From: Clostridia bacterium
GTDB taxonomy: Bacteria > Bacillota > Clostridia > Oscillospirales > CAG-272
Length of the DNA: 45,348 nt
NCBI GenBank assembly: GCA_017631855.1
Contig: JAGBSP010000031.1
Coordinates: 1-45,348 of the forward strand
Reading direction: 5' to 3'
In this document: positions 1 through 6,754 of the stretch, piece by piece
Layout: each line of letters starts with the position of its first letter
How positions within the stretch are numbered: position 1 is the first letter of the stretch
The notes under the pieces: model-generated
Database searches by the model: none
What the model saw: only the letters and a program-made list of their open reading frames with translations
Told to the model about the DNA's origin: nothing
Position numbers and translations under genes: made by a program

Positions 1-38
1 CACTCTCCGCCGGGAGTTTCAATATGGAGAATTAAAGT

Positions 39-86
39 AAAAAACAAATCCAAACAGTTCCGACGTAACGAAACAGTTCGGATTTG
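39..86 (-). terminator. Rho-independent terminator, minus strand
   Basis: On the minus strand an imperfect 18-bp hairpin (arms 69-86 and 45-62, 6-nt loop) is followed by six T. The arms share the AACTGTT core. It lies 7 nt after a CCA-ending tRNA-like tail (94-114), so it would end a transcript coming from the tRNA-Ala side. Confidence 0.7.
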
Positions 87-93
87 CTTGTTC

Positions 94-235
94 TGGTGGA
101 GCATAGCGGATTCGTTCTTGATTTTTGCTCGGCAATGAGTGCAGGTTTGTTTCTGTATGCCTCGCAAAAATCTTCGGTCACCATTCGCCAAACAATTCAC
201 TGGATTGTTTGGCTCATTGCGTTCGAATCCCCTAT
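94..235. repeat. Interleaved inverted-repeat element with tRNA-Ala-like ends
   Basis: Four inverted repeats are visible. The outer pair is 103-114/224-235 (11 of 12 bases). Inside are 120-128/164-172 (9 of 9), 132-139/213-220 (8 of 8) and 188-196/204-212 (9 of 9). The 120-128 and 132-139 pairs interleave, which is pseudoknot topology. Bases 94-114 repeat the 3' end of the neighbouring tRNA-Ala, including CCA, with one mismatch in 21. Bases 222-235 carry the T-arm sequence in the opposite orientation. It could be a structured RNA co-transcribed with the tRNA, a small non-autonomous element, or the scar of an integration at the tRNA. I see no protein gene here. Confidence 0.55.
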
Positions 236-248
236 TTGAAATTTGAAT

Positions 249-294
249 CAAAAGAAACAAGAGACGCACTTGCGTACGCCTCTTGTTTCTTTTG
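249..294 (-). repeat. Long perfect hairpin abutting tRNA-Ala 3' end
   Basis: A 15-bp perfect inverted repeat (249-263 and 280-294) encloses a 16-nt loop. Its right arm overlaps the last CCA bases of the tRNA gene. No clear T-run follows it on the minus strand, so it may be a processing signal or a weak terminator. Confidence 0.6.
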
Positions 295-368
295 GTGGAG
301 CATAGGGGATTCGAACCCCTGACCCCAACACTGCCAGTGTTGTGCGCTCCCAACTGCGCTAATGCCCC
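293..368 (-). tRNA. tRNA-Ala(GGC)
   Basis: The minus strand folds as a complete 76-nt cloverleaf with encoded CCA. The acceptor stem GGGGCAT/ATGCTCC includes the G3-U70 wobble pair that identifies alanine tRNAs. The anticodon loop CTGGCAG gives anticodon GGC, and the T arm has TTCGAAT. A strong promoter lies just upstream. The alanine assignment rests on both the anticodon and the G3-U70 pair. Confidence 0.97.
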
Positions 369-380
369 ATGGATAAATTT

Positions 381-409
381 ATTATATACGAAAAACGGTG
401 CTTTGTCAA
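381..409 (-). promoter_or_regulatory. Promoter of tRNA-Ala
   Basis: On the minus strand, TTGACA (404-409) and TATAAT (381-386) are separated by 17 nt. Both hexamers match the sigma-A consensus perfectly. The -10 box ends 12 nt before the first base of the tRNA. Confidence 0.9.
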
Positions 410-460
410 TAATAATATGAATGTTTTTTTAATCTTTTTTTAGAAAATTTCAAAAAACTA

Positions 461-489
461 TTTACAAATAATATTTTATGTGATATAAT
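461..489 (+). promoter_or_regulatory. Promoter of rpsO
   Basis: TTTACA (461-466) and TATAAT (484-489) are spaced by 17 nt. The leader that follows is about 110 nt long. Confidence 0.88.
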
Positions 490-508
490 AACTACACATG
501 TCGTTTGC

Positions 509-592
509 TCGGTCTTCGGATCATAGCTACTACGTAGCAAATCACCAACCGATGACTGTGTGGACGATGAATTTTTGAATGCCGAAATGGCA
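509..592 (+). promoter_or_regulatory. Structured rpsO leader, candidate S15 autoregulatory site
   Basis: The stem TCGGT (509-513)/ACCGA (548-552) encloses the hairpin GCTAC (526-530)/GTAGC (534-538). A second small hairpin TGCC (580-583)/GGCA (589-592) ends right at the Shine-Dalgarno sequence. S15 represses its own translation through leader structures in several bacteria. That this leader works that way is an inference from position and foldability. Confidence 0.45.
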
Positions 593-606
593 GAAAGGTG
601 AAAGCT

Positions 607-870
607 ATGTTGAAAGACGAAAAGCAGGCAATTATTGAAACCTACGCGACGCACGAGGGTGACACGGGTTCGCCCGAGGTACAGATCGCAATTCTGACTC
701 ACAGAATTAACAATCTGACCGAGCACCTCAAGTCCAACCACAAGGACCACCACAGCCGCCGCGGACTTCTGAAGATGGTTGGTCACAGAAGAAACCTTCT
801 GAACTACCTGCAGAAGACCGATATCGAGCGTTACCGCGCGATCATCGAAAAGCTGAACATCAGAAAGTAA
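607..870 (+). CDS. rpsO: 30S ribosomal protein S15
   Basis: S15 binds 16S rRNA in the central domain early in 30S assembly. The 87-residue product has the family hallmarks: [11 protein letters not shown] near residues 13-23, a basic helix with [19 protein letters not shown], and a [10 protein letters not shown] tail. The usual length is 86-89. I chose ATG 607 because AGAAAGG (592-598) sits at the right distance from it; the in-frame GTG at 598 lies inside that ribosome site. It has its own promoter and a structured leader, and pnp follows, the common rpsO-pnp order of bacteria. Confidence 0.97.
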   Translation: MLKDEKQAIIETYATHEGDTGSPEVQIAILTHRINNLTEHLKSNHKDHHSRRGLLKMVGHRRNLLNYLQKTDIERYRAIIEKLNIRK

Positions 871-884
871 TCGCAATAGTTGTC

Positions 885-922
885 GGAGTGAAGAGTGGAG
901 AGGGATCTCGACTCCTCACTCC
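885..922 (+). terminator. Hairpin between rpsO and pnp
   Basis: A 16-bp imperfect stem (arms 885-900 and 907-922, two mismatches) is followed by CTACTCTTATTTTA, which is only moderately T-rich. It could be a leaky terminator or the RNase III type of processing hairpin that controls pnp mRNA in other bacteria. I found no separate pnp promoter in the next 140 nt. Confidence 0.55.
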
Positions 923-1065
923 CTACTCTTATTTTAGGGGAAAACCCGTAGTTTTGATCAGTTTCTCACGACGGATTAGCAGTTAACCGTACGCCCGAAT
1001 TCGCGTCGGACGCACCGTTAAGTGCTAAACCACGTGAGATTCAATAAATTTTTTGGAGGTTTATT

Positions 1066-3177
1066 ATGTCTCAAATCAGCACTCCCATGGAATTCAAAAA
1101 TTACAAAGTATTCCGCTACACCTTTGCAGGCCGACCCCTCGTGATCGAGTCGGGTAAATTGGCAGGTCTTGCCAACGGCTCGGTGCTCGTTCGTTACGGC
1201 GACACCGCGATCCTTTGCTGCGCTACCGCGTCGGCAAAGCCCAGAGACGGTATCGATTTTCTCCCTCTGTCGGTAGACTACGACGAGAGAATGTACGCCG
1301 CAGGTAAGATCCCCGGCGGATACCTCAAGAGAGAGGGTAAGCCCTCGGAAAAGGCAGTTCTCACCTCTCGTGTGATCGACCGCCCCATTCGTCCTCTCTT
1401 CCCGAAGGACCTTCGCAACGACGTTGCTCTGACGCTCACCGTTATGTCGGTAGACCCCGACTGCTCGCCTGAGATCACCGCAATGATCGGTGCTTCGACC
1501 GCCCTCGCAATTTCGGACATTCCGTGGAACGGACCGATCGGCGGCGTATTTATGGGACTCGTTGACGGCAAGCTCGTCGTGAACCCCACCGAGGCAGAGC
1601 AGAAGAAGAGCGATCTTCAGCTGACGGTTGCCGCTTCGATGAAGAAGGTCGTTATGATCGAGGCAGGTGCAAACGAGGTCGACGACGACACGATGTACGA
1701 GGCAATTATGAAGGCACACGAGGAGATCAAGGATCTTCTTGGCTTCATCAACGCAATCATCGACGAGATCGGTAAGCCCAAGTTTGATTACCCCTCTTGC
1801 GAGATGGATCACGAAATGTTCGACAAGGTCTTCGCATTCTGCGAGAAGGATATGATGGAGGCTCTTGACACCGACGATAAGAATATCCGCGACGAAAAGG
1901 TTGTTCCGATCACCGATGCGATCGTTGCCGAGTTCGGCGAGGAATATCCCGAGATCGGCTCGATGATGGACGAGCTTATCTACAAGATTCAGAAGAAGAT
2001 CGTTCGCCGCTGGTTGCTCGTAGACAAGAAGCGTGTTGACGGAAGAAGAATGGATCAGATCCGTCCTCTCGGAAGCGAAGTAGGACTTCTCCCCCGCGCA
2101 CACGGTTCGGGACTCTTTACCAGAGGTCAGACGCAGGTTCTCACCGTAGCAACGCTCGGTATGCTGTCCGAAGCACAGATGCTCGACGGTATCGACAACG
2201 AGACCGAGAAGAGATATATGCACCACTACAACATGCCCGGCTTCTCGACGGGTGAGGCAAAGTCCACCAGAAGCCCCGGACGCCGTGAGATCGGTCACGG
2301 AGCACTCGCAGAGCGCTCGCTCGTTCCCGTGCTTCCCAGTCCCGAGGAATTCCCCTATGCAATTCGTCTGGTTTCCGACGTTGTTTCGTCGAACGGCTCG
2401 ACCTCGCAGGGTTCTGTCTGCGGCTCGACGCTCGCACTGATGGATGCAGGTGTTCCGATCAAGGCTCCCGTAGCAGGTATTTCCTGCGGTCTGATCACTG
2501 CAGAGGACGGCAGCTGGGATACGATGATCGACATTCAGGGTCTTGAGGACTTCTACGGCGATATGGACTTCACGGTAGCAGGCACGCACAAGGGTATCAC
2601 CTCGATTCAGATGGACCTGAAGATCGACGGTCTGACGCCCGAGATCATCAAGGCAGCGCTCGCACAGACGCACGTTGGACGTGACTATATCATCGACGAG
2701 GTCATTCTCAAGGCAATCGAGGCTCCCAGAGCTGAGGTTTCCAAGTACGCGCCCAAGATGACGTCCTTCAAGATCGACCCCGACAAGATCCGTGAGGTCA
2801 TCGGTAAGGGTGGCTCGGTCATTCAGAAGATCGTTGCTGAGTCTGGTGCTAAGGTTGACATCGAGGACGACGGAACCATCTGCATTGCAGCCATCAACGG
2901 TGAGCAGGCAGCTGCCGCAAAGGCAATGATCGACGCGATCGTATTCGAGCCCGAGGTTGGCGCTGTTTATACGGGTACCGTAACGGGTATCAAGGAATTC
3001 GGATGCTTCGTTGAGTACGCGCCCGGCAAGGAGGGAATGGTTCACATTTCCAAGATCGCTCCCCGCCGCATCGAAAAGGTAGAGGACGTTCTCAAGCTTG
3101 GCGACGTCGTCAAGGTGAAGTATATGGGTCTTGACAAGAAGGGCCGTATGGACTTCTCGATCAAGGATGCCGAATAA
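1066..3177 (+). CDS. pnp: Polyribonucleotide nucleotidyltransferase (PNPase)
   Basis: PNPase degrades RNA 3' to 5' by phosphorolysis, releasing nucleoside diphosphates, and acts as a trimer in mRNA turnover. The 703-residue product matches the family's usual 700-715. It has two RNase PH-like domains, the second around residues 320-550 with FTRGQTQVLT and STRSPGRREIGHG, separated by the helical PNPase domain. A KH domain (GKGGSVIQKI, about residue 577) and a C-terminal S1 domain (GTVTGIKEFGCFVEY) follow. GGAGG at 1055-1059 fixes ATG 1066. Its position after rpsO is typical. Confidence 0.97.
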   Translation: MSQISTPMEFKNYKVFRYTFAGRPLVIESGKLAGLANGSVLVRYGDTAILCCATASAKPRDGIDFLPLSVDYDERMYAAGKIPGGYLKREGKPSEKAVLTSRVIDRPIRPLFPKDLRNDVALTLTVMSVDPDCSPEITAMIGASTALAISDIPWNGPIGGVFMGLVDGKLVVNPTEAEQKKSDLQLTVAASMKKVVMIEAGANEVDDDTMYEAIMKAHEEIKDLLGFINAIIDEIGKPKFDYPSCEMDHEMFDKVFAFCEKDMMEALDTDDKNIRDEKVVPITDAIVAEFGEEYPEIGSMMDELIYKIQKKIVRRWLLVDKKRVDGRRMDQIRPLGSEVGLLPRAHGSGLFTRGQTQVLTVATLGMLSEAQMLDGIDNETEKRYMHHYNMPGFSTGEAKSTRSPGRREIGHGALAERSLVPVLPSPEEFPYAIRLVSDVVSSNGSTSQGSVCGSTLALMDAGVPIKAPVAGISCGLITAEDGSWDTMIDIQGLEDFYGDMDFTVAGTHKGITSIQMDLKIDGLTPEIIKAALAQTHVGRDYIIDEVILKAIEAPRAEVSKYAPKMTSFKIDPDKIREVIGKGGSVIQKIVAESGAKVDIEDDGTICIAAINGEQAAAAKAMIDAIVFEPEVGAVYTGTVTGIKEFGCFVEYAPGKEGMVHISKIAPRRIEKVEDVLKLGDVVKVKYMGLDKKGRMDFSIKDAE

Positions 3178-3192
3178 TTGAAAACAAAAAGA

Positions 3193-3220
3193 GCTCTTCG
3201 GATCAAATGATCCGAAGAGC
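3193..3220. repeat. Perfect hairpin after pnp
   Basis: A 12-bp perfect stem (3193-3204/3209-3220) has a 4-nt loop. The T-rich tract lies on its 5' side, so the terminator geometry is right for the minus strand, although no minus-strand gene ends here. On the plus strand it is followed by GGAAAATAAA. It may serve as a 3' stabiliser of pnp mRNA, with read-through into the next gene. Confidence 0.6.
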
Positions 3221-3247
3221 GGAAAATAAAGAGGAGGATTGACCCAA

Positions 3248-4249
3248 ATGAAATTTATTACGGATTTTCTCAATAGCGGAACGGTAAAGCAGCAGAATCG
3301 CAAAAAGCTTGGCGCGCTCTTGATCTGCGCTACAGCGGCACTTCTCGTCGTAGCATTGATCGGCCTGGCGATTTTCGGCATTGCAGGGGCAATCAAGAAT
3401 AAGAATCAGGAAGAGGAAAGTGAAGAAACGGGCGACAAGATTCCCACTGGATACGTTACGACCACCTTTGACGAGGGAACTTCCTCGAACGGTCTTCTGC
3501 TTCTGATCGACGAGTCGCATCCTTACGTTGGTTCGGCAGCTACGGTACAGCCGAACAGCAGTCTTCGTGTGAAGACCGAGGGCGGCGAAGAGATCTACAA
3601 GGGCGCTTACGGTGATATCAATTTGACGCAGGAAACGCTGGACGCATTCAACCAGATGATGCTCGCATTCCACACCGCAAACAAGGATCAGGAGGGATAC
3701 CGTCTGGGATCGATCTGGCTTGCCAGCCATCTCAACGGCTTGAACGCTGAAATGACGCCTGCCACCAAGGAGCTTCTGAAAACCGGTTGCGCTTTGATCA
3801 TCGAGAATCAGTACGACGAGGCTGCACCTTCGATTTATGATGTCGAGGCAAAGACGGGTAAGGGCGTTTACAAGTGGATCTACGATAATGCCGCAAAGTA
3901 CGGCTTTGTCAAGGTTGCTGATAGTGCGGCAGAGGGTAACGTATTCCGTTACGTCGGTGTCGTTCACGCAAAGGCAATGGAGGACAGAAAGGTAGCTTCC
4001 TTTGCAGAGTATCTTACCTATCTCCAGACTAAGACCAATCTGCGTTCGCAGCTCAGCGTTTCGGTGACGGGCGCGGACGGCAAGGCAACCAAGTATAGTG
4101 TTTACTATCTCGCTTCCGATGTGGAGCACTACGTTCCCGAGGACGGTACCTTTGAGTACACCGTCAGCGGTGACAATATGGGCGGCTATATCGTAACCGT
4201 CAATAAAACGACGGCATCGAAGACCAACAATACGGTCAAGCCCGCGTAA
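3248..4249 (+). CDS. Membrane-anchored VanY-like protein lacking zinc ligands
   Basis: This 333-residue protein has one N-terminal membrane segment (about residues 21-48) and an extracellular domain. I recognise a degenerate D-Ala-D-Ala carboxypeptidase (VanY/M15B) pattern: GLLLLIDESHPY (82-93), KTGCALII (178-185), WIYDNAAKYGF (210-220) and FRYVGVVHAKAM (233-244). In active enzymes the second and fourth segments carry the zinc ligands as SxHxTGxAxD and EPWHFRYVG. Here the expected His is Leu177, the Asp is Ile184 and the second His is Val232, while Glu229 is kept. It is probably a non-catalytic peptidoglycan-binding relative. ATG 3248 is chosen because GAGGAGG (3231-3237) is correctly spaced; the upstream TTG 3239 is too close to it. 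Confidence 0.6.
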   Translation: MKFITDFLNSGTVKQQNRKKLGALLICATAALLVVALIGLAIFGIAGAIKNKNQEEESEETGDKIPTGYVTTTFDEGTSSNGLLLLIDESHPYVGSAATVQPNSSLRVKTEGGEEIYKGAYGDINLTQETLDAFNQMMLAFHTANKDQEGYRLGSIWLASHLNGLNAEMTPATKELLKTGCALIIENQYDEAAPSIYDVEAKTGKGVYKWIYDNAAKYGFVKVADSAAEGNVFRYVGVVHAKAMEDRKVASFAEYLTYLQTKTNLRSQLSVSVTGADGKATKYSVYYLASDVEHYVPEDGTFEYTVSGDNMGGYIVTVNKTTASKTNNTVKPA

Positions 4250-4263
4250 CGAAAACAAATAAA

Positions 4264-4291
4264 ACGGCGATCGGAAGATCGCCGTTTTTTT
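4264..4291. terminator. Bidirectional terminator
   Basis: ACGGCGATC/GATCGCCGT form a 9-bp perfect stem with a GGAA loop. A run of T follows on the plus strand and A residues precede it. It serves the converging VanY-like gene and EEP gene. Confidence 0.92.
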
Positions 4292-4296
4292 GTTGG

Positions 4297-5463
4297 TTAT
4301 TTCTTTACGGTGAGGTCGACGAAGCAGGGACGGTGGTCCGAGGTCATATAGATCAGGCCGTCCTCGATCATGCGGTAAACGTCAGCATCTACAACGTCGG
4401 TGTTGATCATAATGTGATCGATCACACCGTAGTGCTCGGGGTAGGTCGTGTCCTTTGCTACAAGGTACGCCGTGTCGAGCGTCGTGTCCTTCTGCAGCTC
4501 GTGGAGCGAGGGCGTATCGTAAAGCTGATTGTAGTCGCCCGTGATTGCGATGGGTGCGTTCGGATATTTTGCAAGAAGCGCCTTGACCTGCTCGTTGACG
4601 CGTCCGAAGAAGACGGGCATAAAATCACGGAATTGCTCGTTTCCGCCGTGCGGTCCGTGCAGATTCATGTGAATGAAGAGCTGACCGTTTTCCTTGTTGC
4701 GGTAAACGCCCCACTGCCAACGGTGCATCACGTTCAGAATTTCCTCGTTTCTTGCGGCACGGAATTCCAGAAGGTCCCACTTGGTGTGGCGGTAGGCAAT
4801 GGGGGTCCATTGATGCTTTTTGACAGGAACGAATTCGTCAAAGTTGACCTCGGTATATTCGTGATCGATGAGCTTCATCAGCTCGGTGTGCATATGTCCT
4901 TCGACCTTGTTGACCGTTCCTTCTTGAAGTTCCTGCAGACCGATAAAATCGGGCAGATAGTCGAGAATCATCGAAGCTTGAATGTCGATACGGTCGATAT
5001 AGGTAATATCGTATTTTTCTGCCAGATATTTCAGAGCAGACAAGTCGCCTGCCGCGACGATATTGGTCGTCATCACGCGGATCTGCGCGTCGTTGCTCTT
5101 CTGCATACAGAGCGCGGCGTGATCGGGCACCTCGACGATATTCAAGGGGAGAGAAACGTCTTCGCGGAACAGTTCGCCGAGCTTGGCAATCGCTTCGGTT
5201 GCCACGAGGTAGTTATCATAAACAACGTAGATCGAGTCGTCTTCGCTGACGATGGCGTAGCTTCCGAGGGGGAGCGTACGGTAAAGAGATTCGCTTGCGG
5301 CACGCTTGGCTTTTCCGAAAACGATCTCAGGGGCGCAGACGGGATCTTTGTCGGTAAAGAGAGGCATGATAAGACCTAAGGATTTGATCATGTCCCGCAC
5401 ACTGCGTTGTTCATTGTAAGAAGAGTTCGCAGGAAGGACGATACGATATTCGGTCAGTTTCAT
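4297..5463 (-). CDS. Cytosolic EEP-family (endonuclease/exonuclease/phosphatase) protein, orphan paralogue
   Basis: This 388-residue protein has a complete EEP (DNase I-like) metal-dependent phosphodiesterase/phosphatase domain from about residue 127. Visible catalytic motifs are MTTNI (Asn134), LQE (Glu178), NLH (His269), GDYN (Asp310, Asn312), IDH and SDHRP (Asp376, His377). The family-specific MHRWQW is at 246-251. Residues 1-115 form one alpha/beta domain like the second accessory domain of the three large lipoproteins at 35485-41363. Unlike those it lacks a signal peptide and the first accessory domain. ATG 5463 follows a good AGAAAGGAA site; the longer upstream reading adds nothing signal-like. 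The substrate is unknown. It has its own strong promoter. Confidence 0.8.
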   Translation of the reverse strand: MKLTEYRIVLPANSSYNEQRSVRDMIKSLGLIMPLFTDKDPVCAPEIVFGKAKRAASESLYRTLPLGSYAIVSEDDSIYVVYDNYLVATEAIAKLGELFREDVSLPLNIVEVPDHAALCMQKSNDAQIRVMTTNIVAAGDLSALKYLAEKYDITYIDRIDIQASMILDYLPDFIGLQELQEGTVNKVEGHMHTELMKLIDHEYTEVNFDEFVPVKKHQWTPIAYRHTKWDLLEFRAARNEEILNVMHRWQWGVYRNKENGQLFIHMNLHGPHGGNEQFRDFMPVFFGRVNEQVKALLAKYPNAPIAITGDYNQLYDTPSLHELQKDTTLDTAYLVAKDTTYPEHYGVIDHIMINTDVVDADVYRMIEDGLIYMTSDHRPCFVDLTVKK

Positions 5464-5505
5464 AACAAAATTTCCTTTCTTTTGGGGAGAATTGTAACTA
5501 TGTGA

Positions 5506-5534
5506 ATTATAGCAAAGAAAGCTTGCTTTGTCAA
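5506..5534 (-). promoter_or_regulatory. Promoter of the orphan EEP gene
   Basis: On the minus strand, TTGACA (5529-5534) and TATAAT (5506-5511) are spaced by 17 nt, a full consensus match. It lies 42 nt upstream of ATG 5463. Confidence 0.88.
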
Positions 5535-5605
5535 TCACTTTTCTCTTTTTTGTATAAACTTTTGGTTGAGGCAGACACTATAGAAAAAGAGATGAAAGGA
5601 AGCCT

Positions 5606-6715
5606 ATGAGCAAAAAAGTTAACTTTTTGGATGGCGCACTCGTCGCGGTGACGGCGGCGCTTCTCTTTGCGGTCTGCGTCTTGTGTTTCGTTTTGCCGCA
5701 AAGAAGCTTTTCGGAAGAGGAAAACCGAAGGCTTGCGACGTGGAGAACGCCGTCGTGGCAAAGCATTCTGGACGGCTCGTTTTCCGAGGCGCTGGGGGAG
5801 GTGTATCGCGATCAGTTTCCTAAAAGAAATGCTTGGATCGCGGGCAAGGCGTATAGCGAGCTTCTGCTCGGAAAGCGGGAAAACAACCGAATTCTTTGGG
5901 GAGAGGACGGCTATTTGATGGCGCGCAACGAGTATCGGGATCTCTCGGTCGCAGAGGAAAATCTGCGGGCGGTGGCGGAGCATTCGGAGATGCTGACGGT
6001 ATGGATTCCGCGGAGTGCCGACGTGATGACGATCCATCTGCCGCACGCCTATCCGTCCGAGGCGGCAAGTGGACTCTATCACTTGCTCGACGGACGGGGA
6101 GAAATTCCTTGGCGGGAGCTTCGGGACGCGGCAGAGCAGGGGACACAGGTTTATTACCGCACCGACCATCACCTGACGACCGAGGGAGCATATCTTGTCT
6201 ACCGTTCGCTAGGCGAGGTGCTTGGGTATACCCCTGTCGAACGTGAAAGCTTTGAGAAGCAGACGGTCAGTGAGAATTTCTTTGGGAGCGCCGATTCTGC
6301 ATCAGGCGGCATTGCGCTGCGCGCCGATGTGGTCGAGCTCTTTCGTTACGCGGGCGACGGAGAGTTTCTCTTGACTGATCAAACGACGGGGGAGAAGAGA
6401 GAGGGATTTTACGATTGGTCTGCCCTCGAACAAAAGGATCAGTACGAGGTCTTTCTCGGTGGAAATTATGCGCATCTGACGGTCGAGGCTACGAACAAAG
6501 AGAAGCCGCGGTTGCTTCTCGTCAAGGATAGCTTTGCAAACGCGATCGTTCCTTTTTTGGCAATCCATTTTGATCTGGAGATCGTCGATCCTCGCTGTCT
6601 TTCGGATGAGGTGACGGTGGAAAAATGCGATCAAATTCTGATTCTACAAGGTGTTGACACGCTTGCTACCAATCCTTCTCTGAAAAAAATTACGCTGATC
6701 AAACAAAAAAGCTGA
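5606..6715 (+). CDS. DHHW-type, AlgX/SGNH-like exported protein
   Basis: This 369-residue protein has an N-terminal membrane segment or uncleaved signal (residues 9-30). The region after it reads SFSEEENRRLATWRTPSW, as in clostridial DHHW proteins. The signature YRTDHHLTTEGAYLVYRSL is present, though the usual W after DHH is L. The family is related to AlgX/AlgJ SGNH proteins that act in polysaccharide O-acetylation, usually beside an MBOAT acyltransferase. No MBOAT gene is visible here, so the partner and substrate are unknown. The ribosome site is GAAAGGA, 6 nt before ATG. No convincing promoter was found upstream. Confidence 0.7.
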   Translation: MSKKVNFLDGALVAVTAALLFAVCVLCFVLPQRSFSEEENRRLATWRTPSWQSILDGSFSEALGEVYRDQFPKRNAWIAGKAYSELLLGKRENNRILWGEDGYLMARNEYRDLSVAEENLRAVAEHSEMLTVWIPRSADVMTIHLPHAYPSEAASGLYHLLDGRGEIPWRELRDAAEQGTQVYYRTDHHLTTEGAYLVYRSLGEVLGYTPVERESFEKQTVSENFFGSADSASGGIALRADVVELFRYAGDGEFLLTDQTTGEKREGFYDWSALEQKDQYEVFLGGNYAHLTVEATNKEKPRLLLVKDSFANAIVPFLAIHFDLEIVDPRCLSDEVTVEKCDQILILQGVDTLATNPSLKKITLIKQKS

Positions 6716-6733
6716 ACGGAATTCCGTTCAGCT
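6710..6733. terminator. Bidirectional terminator
   Basis: A perfect 24-base palindrome is flanked by A-rich sequence on the left and T-rich sequence on the right. It lies between the converging DHHW and pfkA genes. Confidence 0.85.
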
Positions 6734-6754
6734 TTTCCTATTTTCTTAGAATCT

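Noticed and set aside
125-322. 65-codon ORF in the tRNA-flanking region
   Set aside because: It spans inverted repeats and part of the tRNA, with no ribosome site; the DNA is better explained as structured RNA.
3239-3247. TTG start for the VanY-like gene
   Set aside because: It lies 1 nt after the GAGGAGG ribosome site; ATG 3248 is spaced correctly.
1018-3396. Long minus-strand ORF of 792 codons opposite pnp
   Set aside because: It is a shadow of the strongly coding pnp frame; no ribosome site and no recognisable protein.
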